This document shows, piece after piece, positions 15,441 through 24,151 of a stretch of 43,325 nucleotides of DNA. Made by a program: the position numbers and the translations under genes. The stretch is taken from positions 1 to 43,325 of the forward strand of contig DASVVT010000034.1 of assembly GCA_036386415.1 (NCBI GenBank), read 5' to 3'. Each line of letters begins with the position of its first letter. The first letter of the stretch is position 1. The notes under the pieces were generated by a model, which made no database searches, was not told where the DNA came from, and saw only the letters and a program-made list of their open reading frames with translations. Origin of the DNA: DASVVT01 sp036386415 (GTDB lineage Bacteria; Acidobacteriota; Blastocatellia; Pyrinomonadales; Pyrinomonadaceae).

Positions 15441-16139
15441 ATGTTCAAACGTCTGATGAATCTTTGGAGAGGTTTCCTCTCGCTCTGGGTTTCGGACATC
15501 GAAAGAGAGCATCCCGAAATCGCCTATGAAAACGCCATCAACTCGATGGTCGCCAAGTATTCGAAACTGAAGACCGCCACCGCCAGCATCATACGCCGCC
15601 GCGAAGATTTGGACGAACGTTACAAGCGCGCGACCAGTGAGCTAGCCCAGACCGAAGCAGAGCTTGATACAGCCGTCTCCACCAATCAGGACGACCTGGC
15701 CGTCATCCTGATCCAGAAGAAGAATCAACTGACGGCGGATGTCACAGAGCTGAAAGCAGAGATGGAGCAGGCGCGCTCGGATGCCGACTCGGCCAAGTCT
15801 TCATTGCTCAGCGTGCAAACGGAGATCAGGAAGTTGCAGGGCGAGCGCGATTCGATGCTCGCCAAGATGCAATCGGCGCAGGCGCGCATCAAGGTGCAGG
15901 AGCAATTGGACGGCCTCTCCGTAGATGCCGAAGTCAAGGCGCTCGACAACGTGCGCCAGCACATCAAGACGACAATTGCCGAAGCGAACCTCGGCAAAGA
16001 ACTCTCCGAATCATCGCTCGACTCGCGGCTCGCGGCGCTCCGCAATCAGACTGGCGACGTGCAGGCCAAACAGCAGCTCGCCGAGCTGAAAGCCAAAAAA
16101 GCCGCCCAACAAAATGCCCAGGGCAATAAAACAATGTAA
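15441..16139 (+). CDS. pspA: PspA/IM30 family envelope stress protein
   Basis: This 232-residue protein is almost wholly helical with long charged heptads and begins MFKRLMNLWRGFLSLWVSDIEREHPE, an amphipathic membrane-binding helix. The body (AYENAINSMVAKYSKLKTATASIIRRREDL and QARIKVQEQLDGLSVDAEVKALDNVRQHI) matches the PspA/IM30 family. This is an ESCRT-III-like group that forms rods or rings on damaged inner membrane and maintains proton motive force. GGAAGAAGAG stands before the ATG. It sits 18 bp after the coiled-coil gene and is followed by a palindrome and the ABC substrate-binding gene. No pspF, pspB or pspC is nearby. Confidence 0.8.
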   Translation: MFKRLMNLWRGFLSLWVSDIEREHPEIAYENAINSMVAKYSKLKTATASIIRRREDLDERYKRATSELAQTEAELDTAVSTNQDDLAVILIQKKNQLTADVTELKAEMEQARSDADSAKSSLLSVQTEIRKLQGERDSMLAKMQSAQARIKVQEQLDGLSVDAEVKALDNVRQHIKTTIAEANLGKELSESSLDSRLAALRNQTGDVQAKQQLAELKAKKAAQQNAQGNKTM

Positions 16140-16218
16140 GGATTGCGGATTGCGGAATGCGGAATTAAGAATATCTCGTCTTTCATCAATCCGCAATCCG
16201 CATTCCGCAATCCGCAAT
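16140..16218. repeat. Junction palindrome, GGATTGC word
   Basis: The left arm repeats GGATTGC, GGATTGC, GGAATGC; the right arm carries the reverse complements (ATCCGCA, ATTCCGCA). It begins one base after the pspA stop and ends 16 bases before the next start. The 7-bp word period matches the AATGATG elements further along the same operon. Confidence 0.8.
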
Positions 16219-16234
16219 ACCAGTTGAGGTGAAT

Positions 16235-17854
16235 ATGAAACTGACTCCCTTTGCAAAAGCTTTTATCGCGATAGTGGTGGTAGCTGTCCTAGGCTTTGCG
16301 ACGTGGCATTACAAGGGCGATGATATTAAGCGTTGGGCCGGGGGCGATAGGACGGCGGAAGGCGGCGATCCGAAAGGCGACTTCGATAAATTGAATGACT
16401 CGCCCGACGACCCCAAGCGCGGCACGGGCTCGACCGGCGTGAGCGCGGTCTCAATCGGCACGGGCAAGCTCAATCGCCCTCTCGTCGTAGGCATCAACAC
16501 CTGGGCAGGCCATGCGCCCGGAATCGTCTACAACAACGGCATGGAGCCGAACGCAGGCTCTTTCTACAAAAAGAGCTACGGCATGGACGTGAAATTCGTG
16601 CTCCTGGAAGACCCTGCGGCGAAGCTCGCCGCATTTCGCAGCGGCCAGGTGGACATCATGTGGAACACTGTGGACAACTGGGCGCGCGAGGCTTCGATCC
16701 TCGCCGAGCAGAACCAGAGCGCCAAGTCCATTATTATGCAGGATTGGTCGCGTGGCGGCGACGGCATCGTCGCGCTCAGCTCCATCAAGTCGGTTGAAGA
16801 TTTGAAAGGCCACAAGATCGCCTGCACGCAGTTTACGCCGTCACACTTTCTGCTGCTCTACCTTTTGTCGCAGTCCGGACTCTCGCCGGAGGATCGTGCG
16901 GGCGTGGAGAAGAACATCATCTTCACGACGGATGCGCCGTCGGCTGCCGCCGCCTTCAAAGCAAAACAGGTGGACGCCGCCGTGACGTGGGAGCCAGACC
17001 TTTCAGCCGCAGTCACGGCGCGCGGCGACGAAGCGCACGTGCTGGTTTCGACACAGGCCGCAACCAACATCATCGCCGACACGCTCTGCGCGCGGCAGGA
17101 CTTGATCGACAAAGCGCCGGAGACGGTTCGTGATTTCGTACACGGCTGGCTCGACGGCATAGAGATGATCAAGGACAATCCGAATCCGTCCTACGAGGTC
17201 GTCGCACGCGCGCTCAAGCTTGATACGGACACAGTCTCCGGCATGCTCTCGGGGCTGAAGCTCACGCCTTACGCCGACAACGCGCAGTTCTACGGGCTGA
17301 CGGGAGCGAAGGCGCATTACGAGACTCTGTTCGACACGGCCTTCGTCATCTGGCGCAAGAAGGGGCTCGTCACCAAGAGCGTGGACGCGAAAGCCTGGGC
17401 AGACACGCGCTTCCTACAGGCTTTGGCCTCAAGCTATCCGGGGCAGAAGGTCGAAGAAGCGCCGGTCGTCGCGAAAGCGCCGTCCTCGAAAGACATTCCG
17501 ATCCTGAGCCAGCAGATTCAGATTCAATTCACGCCCGGCTCAGATGAGATCATGCCCGGCTCATACCTACTGCTGGACAAACTCGGCGAAACGATGACCT
17601 CGTTCGGCAACACGATCCTGCGCATCGAAGGCAATACGGACGCGACGGGTTCGGCTACGACGAACATGAGCCTGTCGGAGCGGCGCGCGCTGGCGGTCAA
17701 GAACTACATCGTCAAAAACTTCCCGAACATTCCGCCGACGCGCTTCCAGACCATCGGGCGCGGCTCAACCAATCCCATCGCCGAGAACACGACGGAAGCC
17801 GGACGGCAACAGAATCGCCGCACCGACATCAAGGTGATCTTAGCAACATCATAA
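16235..17854 (+). CDS. ABC substrate-binding domain fused to OmpA peptidoglycan-binding domain
   Basis: The ATG at 16235 follows GAGGTGA (16225-16231); the 539-residue product starts with a membrane anchor (about residues 8-26) without a clear cleavage site. Residues about 75-400 form an NMT1/SsuA/TauA-type binding domain: PLVVGINTWAGHAPGIVYNNG, AKLAAFRSGQVDIMWNTVDNWAREA, SVEDLKGHKIACTQF. From about 428 to the end comes an OmpA-type domain with IEGNTDATGSATTNMSLSERRA, a VKNYI helix, and a final RQQNRRTDI motif, the usual peptidoglycan-binding residues. The product should therefore be held both in the inner membrane and on the wall. Related taurine, sulfonate or nitrate transporters suggest a small organic ligand, which is not determined. 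Confidence 0.85.
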   Translation: MKLTPFAKAFIAIVVVAVLGFATWHYKGDDIKRWAGGDRTAEGGDPKGDFDKLNDSPDDPKRGTGSTGVSAVSIGTGKLNRPLVVGINTWAGHAPGIVYNNGMEPNAGSFYKKSYGMDVKFVLLEDPAAKLAAFRSGQVDIMWNTVDNWAREASILAEQNQSAKSIIMQDWSRGGDGIVALSSIKSVEDLKGHKIACTQFTPSHFLLLYLLSQSGLSPEDRAGVEKNIIFTTDAPSAAAAFKAKQVDAAVTWEPDLSAAVTARGDEAHVLVSTQAATNIIADTLCARQDLIDKAPETVRDFVHGWLDGIEMIKDNPNPSYEVVARALKLDTDTVSGMLSGLKLTPYADNAQFYGLTGAKAHYETLFDTAFVIWRKKGLVTKSVDAKAWADTRFLQALASSYPGQKVEEAPVVAKAPSSKDIPILSQQIQIQFTPGSDEIMPGSYLLLDKLGETMTSFGNTILRIEGNTDATGSATTNMSLSERRALAVKNYIVKNFPNIPPTRFQTIGRGSTNPIAENTTEAGRQQNRRTDIKVILATS

Positions 17855-17858
17855 AAGC

Positions 17859-18335
<477 letters not shown>

Positions 18336-18342
18336 CTTGATT

Positions 18343-19143
18343 ATGGTTCAACGTAAAAGCAATCTTTTCTCGATACGCCAACCGCTGCCTAAACGGACGG
18401 CCTTCGCGCTGGGGTTCGTGGCGCCGGTGCTGGTGTTGGGCGCGTGGTGCGTGGTCTCTTACGGGCATCTGGTGGCGCCGGATTTTCTGCCGACGCCGAC
18501 GGAGGTGTTGCGCGGCACGCTGCAACTGTTCATCCAGTATGATCTGAGCACGGCCATTTATGTCTCGTCGCGGCGCATCGCGCTGGCGTTTCTGCTGGCT
18601 TCGGCGCTGGCTCTGCCCCTCGGCGTGTTGATGGGCGCGTTCGATCCCGTCAACCGTTTCTTCGAGCCGATCATGGCGCCGCTGCGCTACATGCCCATCT
18701 CCGCGTTCATCCCGCTCCTGATTCTCTGGTTCGGCATCTACGAGAAGCAGAAGATCGCGTTTCTCTTCCTGGGCGTCTTCGTTTACCTACTGCCGGTCGT
18801 CGTCTCGTCTATCCGTCTCGTCCCGGAAGAGCTGGTGCAGACGGCTCTGACGCTCGGCGCGACTCGATTTCAGGTCATCAGGACGGTGCTGATTCCTGCC
18901 GCGCTACCGGAAATCTTCGACAGCTTTCGCGTCATGAACGCCATCGCGTGGACGTACGTCATTCTCGCCGAAGCGGTCAACCCTGAGCATGGGCTGGGCT
19001 ACATGGTAGAGCTGGCGCGCACGCATCAGAAAGCATCCTGGTCGTTTGCGGGTCTGCTCGTCATCGGCGGCATCGGCCTCTTAACAGACTTTCTCATCCG
19101 CGCAATCTCCAGCATGCTCTTCCGCTGGCGCGAAACAACGTAG
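18343..19143 (+). CDS. ABC transporter permease (SsuC/TauC type)
   Basis: The ATG at 18343 (MVQRKSNLFS) gives 266 residues. An upstream frame that would add IHHSSFLIHH is only translated palindrome and was rejected. It has about six membrane segments, for example about 20-43 and 76-103. The EAA loop of binding-protein-dependent permeases reads EELVQTALTLGATRFQVIRTVLIPAALPEIFDSFR (about 162-196), where the ATPase docks. It belongs with the OmpA-fused binding protein and the ATPase at 19256. No Shine-Dalgarno sequence is visible before its start because the palindrome ends seven bases upstream. Confidence 0.85.
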   Translation: MVQRKSNLFSIRQPLPKRTAFALGFVAPVLVLGAWCVVSYGHLVAPDFLPTPTEVLRGTLQLFIQYDLSTAIYVSSRRIALAFLLASALALPLGVLMGAFDPVNRFFEPIMAPLRYMPISAFIPLLILWFGIYEKQKIAFLFLGVFVYLLPVVVSSIRLVPEELVQTALTLGATRFQVIRTVLIPAALPEIFDSFRVMNAIAWTYVILAEAVNPEHGLGYMVELARTHQKASWSFAGLLVIGGIGLLTDFLIRAISSMLFRWRETT

Positions 19144-19149
19144 AAAAGC

Positions 19150-19253
<104 letters not shown>

Positions 19254-19255
19254 TT

Positions 19256-20161
19256 ATGGCTAATTCAGAGAGACCGCAAACGCTTCCGCAGTCGGGCGAA
19301 CCGGGCACGATTGCCGTCACCGTCCCGGAGCAGAAGCGTGCCACGTATACAACCTATCATGCGGATCAATCGGGCGCGCCGCCGAAACTGCGCGTGCAGG
19401 ATTTGAGCGTGACCTACATTGATCGCAAGGGCAATCGCACGGAGGCTGTGCGCGACGTTTCATTCGACGTGTACGACAAACCTGACTCCGGTGAGATCAT
19501 AGTCTTTCTGGGGCCTTCGGGCTGCGGCAAGTCTACAATCCTGAAAGCGGTGGCGGGGCTGCTGCCGCCGACGAAGGGCGAAATACTGGTCGATGGGAAG
19601 CGTGTGGAAGACGTGGGTCGTGATCGCGGCATGGTCTTTCAGGCTTACACGTCTTTCGGCTGGCTGACGGTGCGCCAGAACGTCGAATACGGCCTCAAGC
19701 TGCAAGGCATGAAAGGGGCGGAGCGGCGCAAGGTGTCCGATAAGATTCTGCAACAGGTCGGGCTCGCGGATTTCGCCGAGCGTTATCCGAAAGACCTCTC
19801 GGGCGGGATGAAGCAGCGCGTGGCGATTGCGCGCACGCTCGTCAACAATCCGCGCGTGGTGTTAATGGACGAACCCTTCGGCGCGCTCGACCCGCAGACG
19901 CGCTGGGGGATGCAGAGCCTGCTGTTAGATGTCTCGCGCGCCGAGAACAACACGATTCTCTTCGTGACGCACGATGTTTCGGAGGCTGTCTACCTGGCCG
20001 ACACCATCTACGTCCTCTCGTCACGCCCGGCGCGCATCCTACATCAGGTGGACGTGCCCGCATTCCCCGTGCACAACATCGCCTTGAAGTCCGCGCCGGA
20101 GTTTCGCGCCGTCGAAAAGAGGCTCCTCGATCTGATTTACGCGCCAGGCGATAAATCTTGA
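19256..20161 (+). CDS. ABC transporter ATPase (SsuB/TauB type)
   Basis: The ATG at 19256 (MANSERPQ) yields 301 residues; an upstream extension is palindrome translation. After an unusual 45-residue N-terminal extension, the ATPase core has Walker A GPSGCGKST (about 85-93), the signature LSGGMKQR (about 181-188), Walker B VVLMDEPFGALD (about 201-212) and the H-loop THD (about 242). The sequence resembles nitrate/sulfonate/taurine importer ATPases. It powers the neighbouring permease. No ribosome site is visible upstream because the palindrome ends two bases before the start. Confidence 0.9.
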   Translation: MANSERPQTLPQSGEPGTIAVTVPEQKRATYTTYHADQSGAPPKLRVQDLSVTYIDRKGNRTEAVRDVSFDVYDKPDSGEIIVFLGPSGCGKSTILKAVAGLLPPTKGEILVDGKRVEDVGRDRGMVFQAYTSFGWLTVRQNVEYGLKLQGMKGAERRKVSDKILQQVGLADFAERYPKDLSGGMKQRVAIARTLVNNPRVVLMDEPFGALDPQTRWGMQSLLLDVSRAENNTILFVTHDVSEAVYLADTIYVLSSRPARILHQVDVPAFPVHNIALKSAPEFRAVEKRLLDLIYAPGDKS

Positions 20162-20166
20162 AACGT

Positions 20167-20211
20167 GAATCGTAATCCATTTACGATTTACCTGTTTACG
20201 ATTTACGATTC
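20167..20211. repeat. Junction palindrome, TTTACGA word
   Basis: TTTACGA occurs four times with a period of about 7, and GAATCGTAA at the left pairs with TTACGATTC at the right. It occupies the gap between the ATPase stop (20161) and the next start (20216). It is shorter than its siblings, as if one arm were reduced. Confidence 0.65.
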
Positions 20212-20215
20212 CAAT

Positions 20216-21145
20216 ATGGGAACGACCGGAAAGCAGGGTTTGACGACGCCGCCACAGCAGCAAACTGCCGCGCGCAGCAAAGGGAGCGGTTCGTTGAATG
20301 CGACCGAGTTGCGCAATGATACGTTTGGCGCGAGCCAGGCGTATGTCAAGCAGGCGGTTTACGAGAAGCGGCCATATGTCAAGGCAGCCTTCGCCAACCC
20401 TTACAACCTCTCGCTTTTCCTGGGCGGGCTCGCCGCCGCAGGGCTTACTCTGAGCCCTCTGCTCGCGATGATGGTCATCGGAATGGAAATCCTGTGGATG
20501 GTCTATGCGCCTGGATCGAAGCTGCTTCAGCGTCTTCTCTGGGACCCGCAGTTCGATCAGGAACGACTGGCGCGGGAGCAGCAGGAACGTGCCGCGCGCC
20601 TTCAGAGCCTGGACGAAGAGGAGCGCGTGCGTGTGACATCGCTCTTTGAGCGCCAGCAGGAGATCAATCGTCTGGCCGCGCAGAACCCGTCTTTCACGGG
20701 CGAGCTGCTGCGCACGGAGCTCGGCAAGACGGATCGACTGGTTGAAGCGTTCATGGAGATGGCCGTCACCTGCGCGCGTTACGAGTCGTATCTAGCCTCG
20801 GTCAACCTGCGTGAGCTTGAGCAGGATCGGCGGCGCTGGGAATCAATCGTGCAGGGACGCTCGAAGCATGACTCTGAGACGGAGATCGCGCGCAAGAATC
20901 TAGCCATCATCCTGAAGCGCTTCGATAAGGTGAAAGAGATTCGCCAGTACCTGATGGTGGCGCGCGGGCAGCTCGACCTGATTGAAAACTCTTTTCAGTT
21001 GATCTCGGATCAGATCGTCACCATGCAGTCGCCGCAGGAGTTGACAGGCCAACTGGACGAGCTGTTGGACGGCGTCGAATCAATCAAGCAGACAGCCGCA
21101 GACACGGAGCGGCTCTTGAATCCGCTCGGACTGAAGGATATGTGA
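20216..21145 (+). CDS. Membrane protein with long coiled coil, unknown
   Basis: The ATG at 20216 (MGTTGKQGLTTPPQQQ) gives 309 residues; an upstream start lies within the palindrome. Residues about 62-102 contain hydrophobic segments (LSLFLGGLAAAGLTLSPLLAMMVIGMEILWMVY), probably one or two membrane spans. The remainder is helical and charged (DQERLAREQQERAARLQSLDEEERVRVTSLFERQQEINRLAAQ; then IARKNLAIILKRFDKVKEIRQYLMVARGQLDLIENSF). It may be a membrane anchor or scaffold for PspA or the AAA+ protein. The next gene begins three bases after its stop, so the two are tightly linked. Confidence 0.65.
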   Translation: MGTTGKQGLTTPPQQQTAARSKGSGSLNATELRNDTFGASQAYVKQAVYEKRPYVKAAFANPYNLSLFLGGLAAAGLTLSPLLAMMVIGMEILWMVYAPGSKLLQRLLWDPQFDQERLAREQQERAARLQSLDEEERVRVTSLFERQQEINRLAAQNPSFTGELLRTELGKTDRLVEAFMEMAVTCARYESYLASVNLRELEQDRRRWESIVQGRSKHDSETEIARKNLAIILKRFDKVKEIRQYLMVARGQLDLIENSFQLISDQIVTMQSPQELTGQLDELLDGVESIKQTAADTERLLNPLGLKDM

Positions 21146-21148
21146 CGT

Positions 21149-23014
21149 ATGAGCGAAGCCCGCACACTGCCCGTCTGGGCTGAAGATTTACGCCGCCGCT
21201 ACCTGCGCGGCGAGGCCGCTATGTTCGTGCTCCACGGCAACGTCTACGACGTCGTCCTCTATCGCAAGCGCATGATGGCGCTCACGGAATTTCTCTGCGA
21301 CGTGCTGCTCAAGGAATCGAAGGAGACCGTGGCTGTTTACAACGTGGCGACGGGCGCGCGCTTCAGTAAACGCGCAGAGAGTGTGACCGACCTGGAAGAC
21401 CTCCTTCTGGCGACCGACAAGAGCCGCGTCTTCGCCGCGCTGGAGCGCCTGCTCGTCGGCACTATGAAAACGGCTGTCATCATGGAATACGCCGAAGCGA
21501 TTGCTCCGGCGGGCGATCCGAATTTCCAGAGCGACGCGGATCGCGCAGCCATCGTCACCTTGCACCGCTGGTCTTCGCTGCCCGAGATCGAGCGGGGCGA
21601 TAACGTCGTGCTGCTCATCGCGGAGAACCTGACGGAATTAGCGCCGAAACTAATCTCCAATCCGAAGGTCGCGGTCGTTGAAGTGCCTATGCCGGACGAG
21701 TTGACACGCAAAGAGGCCGCGCACCTCGCCGACGCACGCCTGACAGAGCGAGACGCAGAGCGCTACGCGGAGATCACTGCGGGGCTCAAGGCCATTCAGA
21801 TCGCTTCGATCCTGACGCCTCCGCCCGCCGCCGAAGAGGATTCGGCTGACCGCGAAGCCTTCATAGCGGGCTTGCTCGGCGGAGGCACGGACGCGCAGCA
21901 GCGCGCGCACAAGCTCGCTCAACTGACGAGCGGCATGAGCCATGACGAGATTAAAAAGCTGCTCGCGCCGGGTGCGGCGACTGCTGCACAGACGCCAGCG
22001 CCCGATGCGACGCTACCGAGCCCTGCCGAGCGTGCGCGCAAGGAGACGGATCGCTTAATCGCCGCGCGCAAGCGCGAGATATTGGAGCGCGAATGCTTCG
22101 GGTTGGTTGAATTCGTAGAGCCCGCGCACGGCTTTGATGTCGTCGGCGGGATGGAAGAGGTCAAGAAGGATTTGCTGGTCATCGCCGAGAGCATACGCGA
22201 AGGGCGCACATCCCGCGTGCCGATGGGCATTCTCTTCACAGGGCCGATGGGCACGGGCAAGACCTTCGTCGCGGAGGCGTTCGCCAAAGAGTGCGGCCTG
22301 ACGACCATCAAGCTGAAGAATTTTCGCTCCAAGTGGGTCGGCGCGACCGAAGGCAATCTCGAAAAGATTCTGAACGTGATACGCGCCATCGGCCAGGTCG
22401 TCGTCATCATAGACGAGGGCGACCGCGCATTCGGCAACACGGACAGCGAGGGCGACGGCGGCACTTCATCGCGCGTCATCGCACGCATCAAGGAGTTCAT
22501 GTCCGACACCTCGAATCGCGGGCGCATACTCTTTCTCGTGATGACGAACCGCCCCGACAAACTGGACGTAGATCTCAAGCGCGCAGGCCGCCTCGACCGC
22601 AAGATTCCGTTCCTCTACGTGCAGACGCCGGAAGAGGTGGAGATGGTCGCACGCGCGCTGCTGCGCAAGAACAAGATCAAGACGGACGTTGACCTTGAAA
22701 AGATTCGTGACGGCTTTTCCACCAGGCTCGTCGGCTACAGCAACGCGGATATTGAAGCCGTGATCCTGCTCGCCAACGATGATGCGGCGCGCGAGACCGG
22801 CGGGGACGCGCCCGTCAAAGAAGAGCACCTGCTGCGCGCGGCGACAGACTATTTCCCCAGCCGCGATGCCGAGCTACTGGAATACATGGAGCTGCTCGCC
22901 GTCTTTGAAACCTCCAGCCGCCGCCTCCTGCCAGCCAAATACGCCTCCATCACGCCCGAAGAACTGGACGCGCGCCTGCGCCAACTGCGTCTCATCGTGG
23001 GCGGTCGGCGGTAG
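21149..23014 (+). CDS. AAA+ ATPase (Ycf46/VCP-like), last gene of the operon
   Basis: This 621-residue protein has two halves. The N-terminal half (about 1-300) starts MSEARTLPVWAEDLRRRYL and FVLHGNVYDVV, and resembles the degenerate first domain of Ycf46-type ATPases. The C-terminal AAA+ module has Walker A GPMGTGKT (about 365-372), Walker B VVVIIDEGD (about 416-424), sensor-1 MTNRPD and the second-region arginines RAGRLDRK. It should be an active remodelling or unfolding motor. Being joined to PspA and a membrane coiled-coil gene, it may disassemble PspA assemblies, in the way Vps4 acts on ESCRT-III; that link is inference. A palindrome follows the stop almost at once. Confidence 0.85.
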   Translation: MSEARTLPVWAEDLRRRYLRGEAAMFVLHGNVYDVVLYRKRMMALTEFLCDVLLKESKETVAVYNVATGARFSKRAESVTDLEDLLLATDKSRVFAALERLLVGTMKTAVIMEYAEAIAPAGDPNFQSDADRAAIVTLHRWSSLPEIERGDNVVLLIAENLTELAPKLISNPKVAVVEVPMPDELTRKEAAHLADARLTERDAERYAEITAGLKAIQIASILTPPPAAEEDSADREAFIAGLLGGGTDAQQRAHKLAQLTSGMSHDEIKKLLAPGAATAAQTPAPDATLPSPAERARKETDRLIAARKREILERECFGLVEFVEPAHGFDVVGGMEEVKKDLLVIAESIREGRTSRVPMGILFTGPMGTGKTFVAEAFAKECGLTTIKLKNFRSKWVGATEGNLEKILNVIRAIGQVVVIIDEGDRAFGNTDSEGDGGTSSRVIARIKEFMSDTSNRGRILFLVMTNRPDKLDVDLKRAGRLDRKIPFLYVQTPEEVEMVARALLRKNKIKTDVDLEKIRDGFSTRLVGYSNADIEAVILLANDDAARETGGDAPVKEEHLLRAATDYFPSRDAELLEYMELLAVFETSSRRLLPAKYASITPEELDARLRQLRLIVGGRR

Positions 23015-23016
23015 GT

Positions 23017-23122
23017 GAGATTAAACGCAAAGGTCGCAAAGTAGAAGTCGTAAAGGGCGCAAAGATATTCAACTCTCTGCGTCCTTTGCGAAAAACCTTT
23101 GCGTCCTTTGCGTTTAAATCTC
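23017..23122. repeat. Palindrome at the operon end, CGCAAAGGA word family
   Basis: It begins two bases after the AAA+ gene stop. The left arm AGATTAAACGCAAAGG and tandem GCAAAG words are mirrored by CCTTTGCGTCCTTTGCG and TTTAAATCT on the right. It is closely related to 2187-2296 and 27704-27808. It could act as a 3' hairpin of the long operon transcript. Confidence 0.75.
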
Positions 23123-23193
23123 TTCTCTTCCTGACGCTCAACTGAAATACGCTCTAGCGCAATCGCTCAGGATGCCTTACGTATAGCAATTCC

Positions 23194-23403
23194 ATGCTTC
23201 AGAATCGCGATTCCGGGGCTTGGAATCAGGATTCCGGCCTTCAGAATTGCGATTCCGAAGGGTAGAATTACGATTCCGGCCTTCAGAATCAGGATTCTCA
23301 GCCTCAGAATCACGATTCTGCCCTTCAGAATCAGGATTCCACTCTTCAGAGTGTCGATTCCACCCTTGAGAATTACGATTCCCGGTGCGAGAATAGCGAT
23401 TCC
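23194..23403. repeat. Ten-unit tandem repeat of exactly 21 bp
   Basis: Ten consecutive 21-bp units each end in GATTCC or GATTCT. Most contain GAATC or GAATT, two variable bases, then GATTC, a small palindrome (GAATCNNGATTC). The spacer TTC or similar precedes GAA (CCTTCAGAATC). The period never varies. On the minus strand a frame of 99 codons (23177-23476) reads through as a degenerate heptapeptide of type N-R-D-S-E-G-R, but without a known domain. The surrounding 23123-23626 holds no other clear gene. Confidence 0.8.
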
Positions 23404-23626
23404 GGGCGCGAAAACTTTGCCGAACAGAGGGAATTACGCAGATTTCCTCAGTAAAATCGCTTTTCTCATCGAGCAAGGGGCCGAAGTCGCGTGATACTCA
23501 GAGGGCTTTCTCAAAGCCAATGCTCACGCTAAACCAGTAAACACACACCCGTGCCCCCCTTTCGGGTACGACCCTATCAACCCTTCAACCGTGCGCCCCT
23601 TTTGCGCACAGAAAGGTCTCCTTACA

Positions 23627-23989
23627 ATGGCTACGAGTCCCAAAGATACAGAACAGAAGATGGACAGGATGTTAAACGCCTGGCAGACGCTTGCGCCCGA
23701 CAAAACCTTCGGCGGGATGACGCTCGCGCAGTTCGAGGCGACCGTCACACCCGCACGAGCCGCGCGCGAGCGCATAGATGACCTCGAAAACCAGCTCACA
23801 CAGGCATACGCCGACCGCGAAAGCGCCGACAACGCATTTCTGGCGAAAGCCCAACTGGTCGTCAACGGCGTCCTGGCAGACCCCGCGCAAGGCCCCGACA
23901 GCGCCCTCTACGAAGCCTTCGGCTACACACGCAAGAGCGAACGCAAGTCCGGCCTCTCACGCAAACGCACCCAAACACCAACCAAGTAA
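23627..23989 (+). CDS. Small helical protein, unknown
   Basis: The ATG at 23627 follows GAAAGG. The 120-residue product (MATSPKDTEQKMDRMLNAWQTLAPDKTFGGMTLAQFEATV) has a helical middle (ARERIDDLENQLTQAYADRESADNAFLAKAQLVVNGVLADPAQGPDSALYEAFGY), and ends TRKSERKSGLSRKR. I recall this pattern (a helical body followed by YEAFGY-x-RKSERKSGL-x-RK) in hypothetical proteins of Acidobacteriota and related groups. The function is unknown. A hairpin follows at 24007-24042. An in-frame start 36 bases upstream is less likely. Confidence 0.6.
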   Translation: MATSPKDTEQKMDRMLNAWQTLAPDKTFGGMTLAQFEATVTPARAARERIDDLENQLTQAYADRESADNAFLAKAQLVVNGVLADPAQGPDSALYEAFGYTRKSERKSGLSRKRTQTPTK

Positions 23990-24006
23990 CACCCTAACCA
24001 CTGGCG

Positions 24007-24042
24007 CGTTTGCCTGTTGGGCGTAAGCTCAACAGGCAAACG
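24007..24042 (+). terminator. Terminator-like hairpin
   Basis: CGTTTGCCTGTTG and CAACAGGCAAACG form a perfect 13-bp stem with a 10-base loop, 17 bases after the stop of the gene at 23627-23989. No long T run follows, so it may be a weak or Rho-assisted terminator. Confidence 0.6.
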
Positions 24043-24120
24043 TGCTAACTCTATTTGTAAAAGTCGAAAACTATACGTTCACAGCCTTCAACTGCTATAT
24101 TCGCCCTTGAAATGTAGGAA

Positions 24121-24126
24121 TATAAT
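24121..24126 (+). promoter_or_regulatory. Likely -10 box of the restriction-modification gene
   Basis: A perfect TATAAT lies 25 bases before the ATG at 24152, giving a leader of about 19 bases with GGAAAG as ribosome site. The -35 region is not convincing. Confidence 0.45.
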
Positions 24127-24151
24127 CAGGGTGATAACGGAAAGACATCAC

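Noticed and set aside
23194..23403. CRISPR array
   Set aside because: The unit is a constant 21 bp with no unique spacers between repeats, and no cas gene is near.
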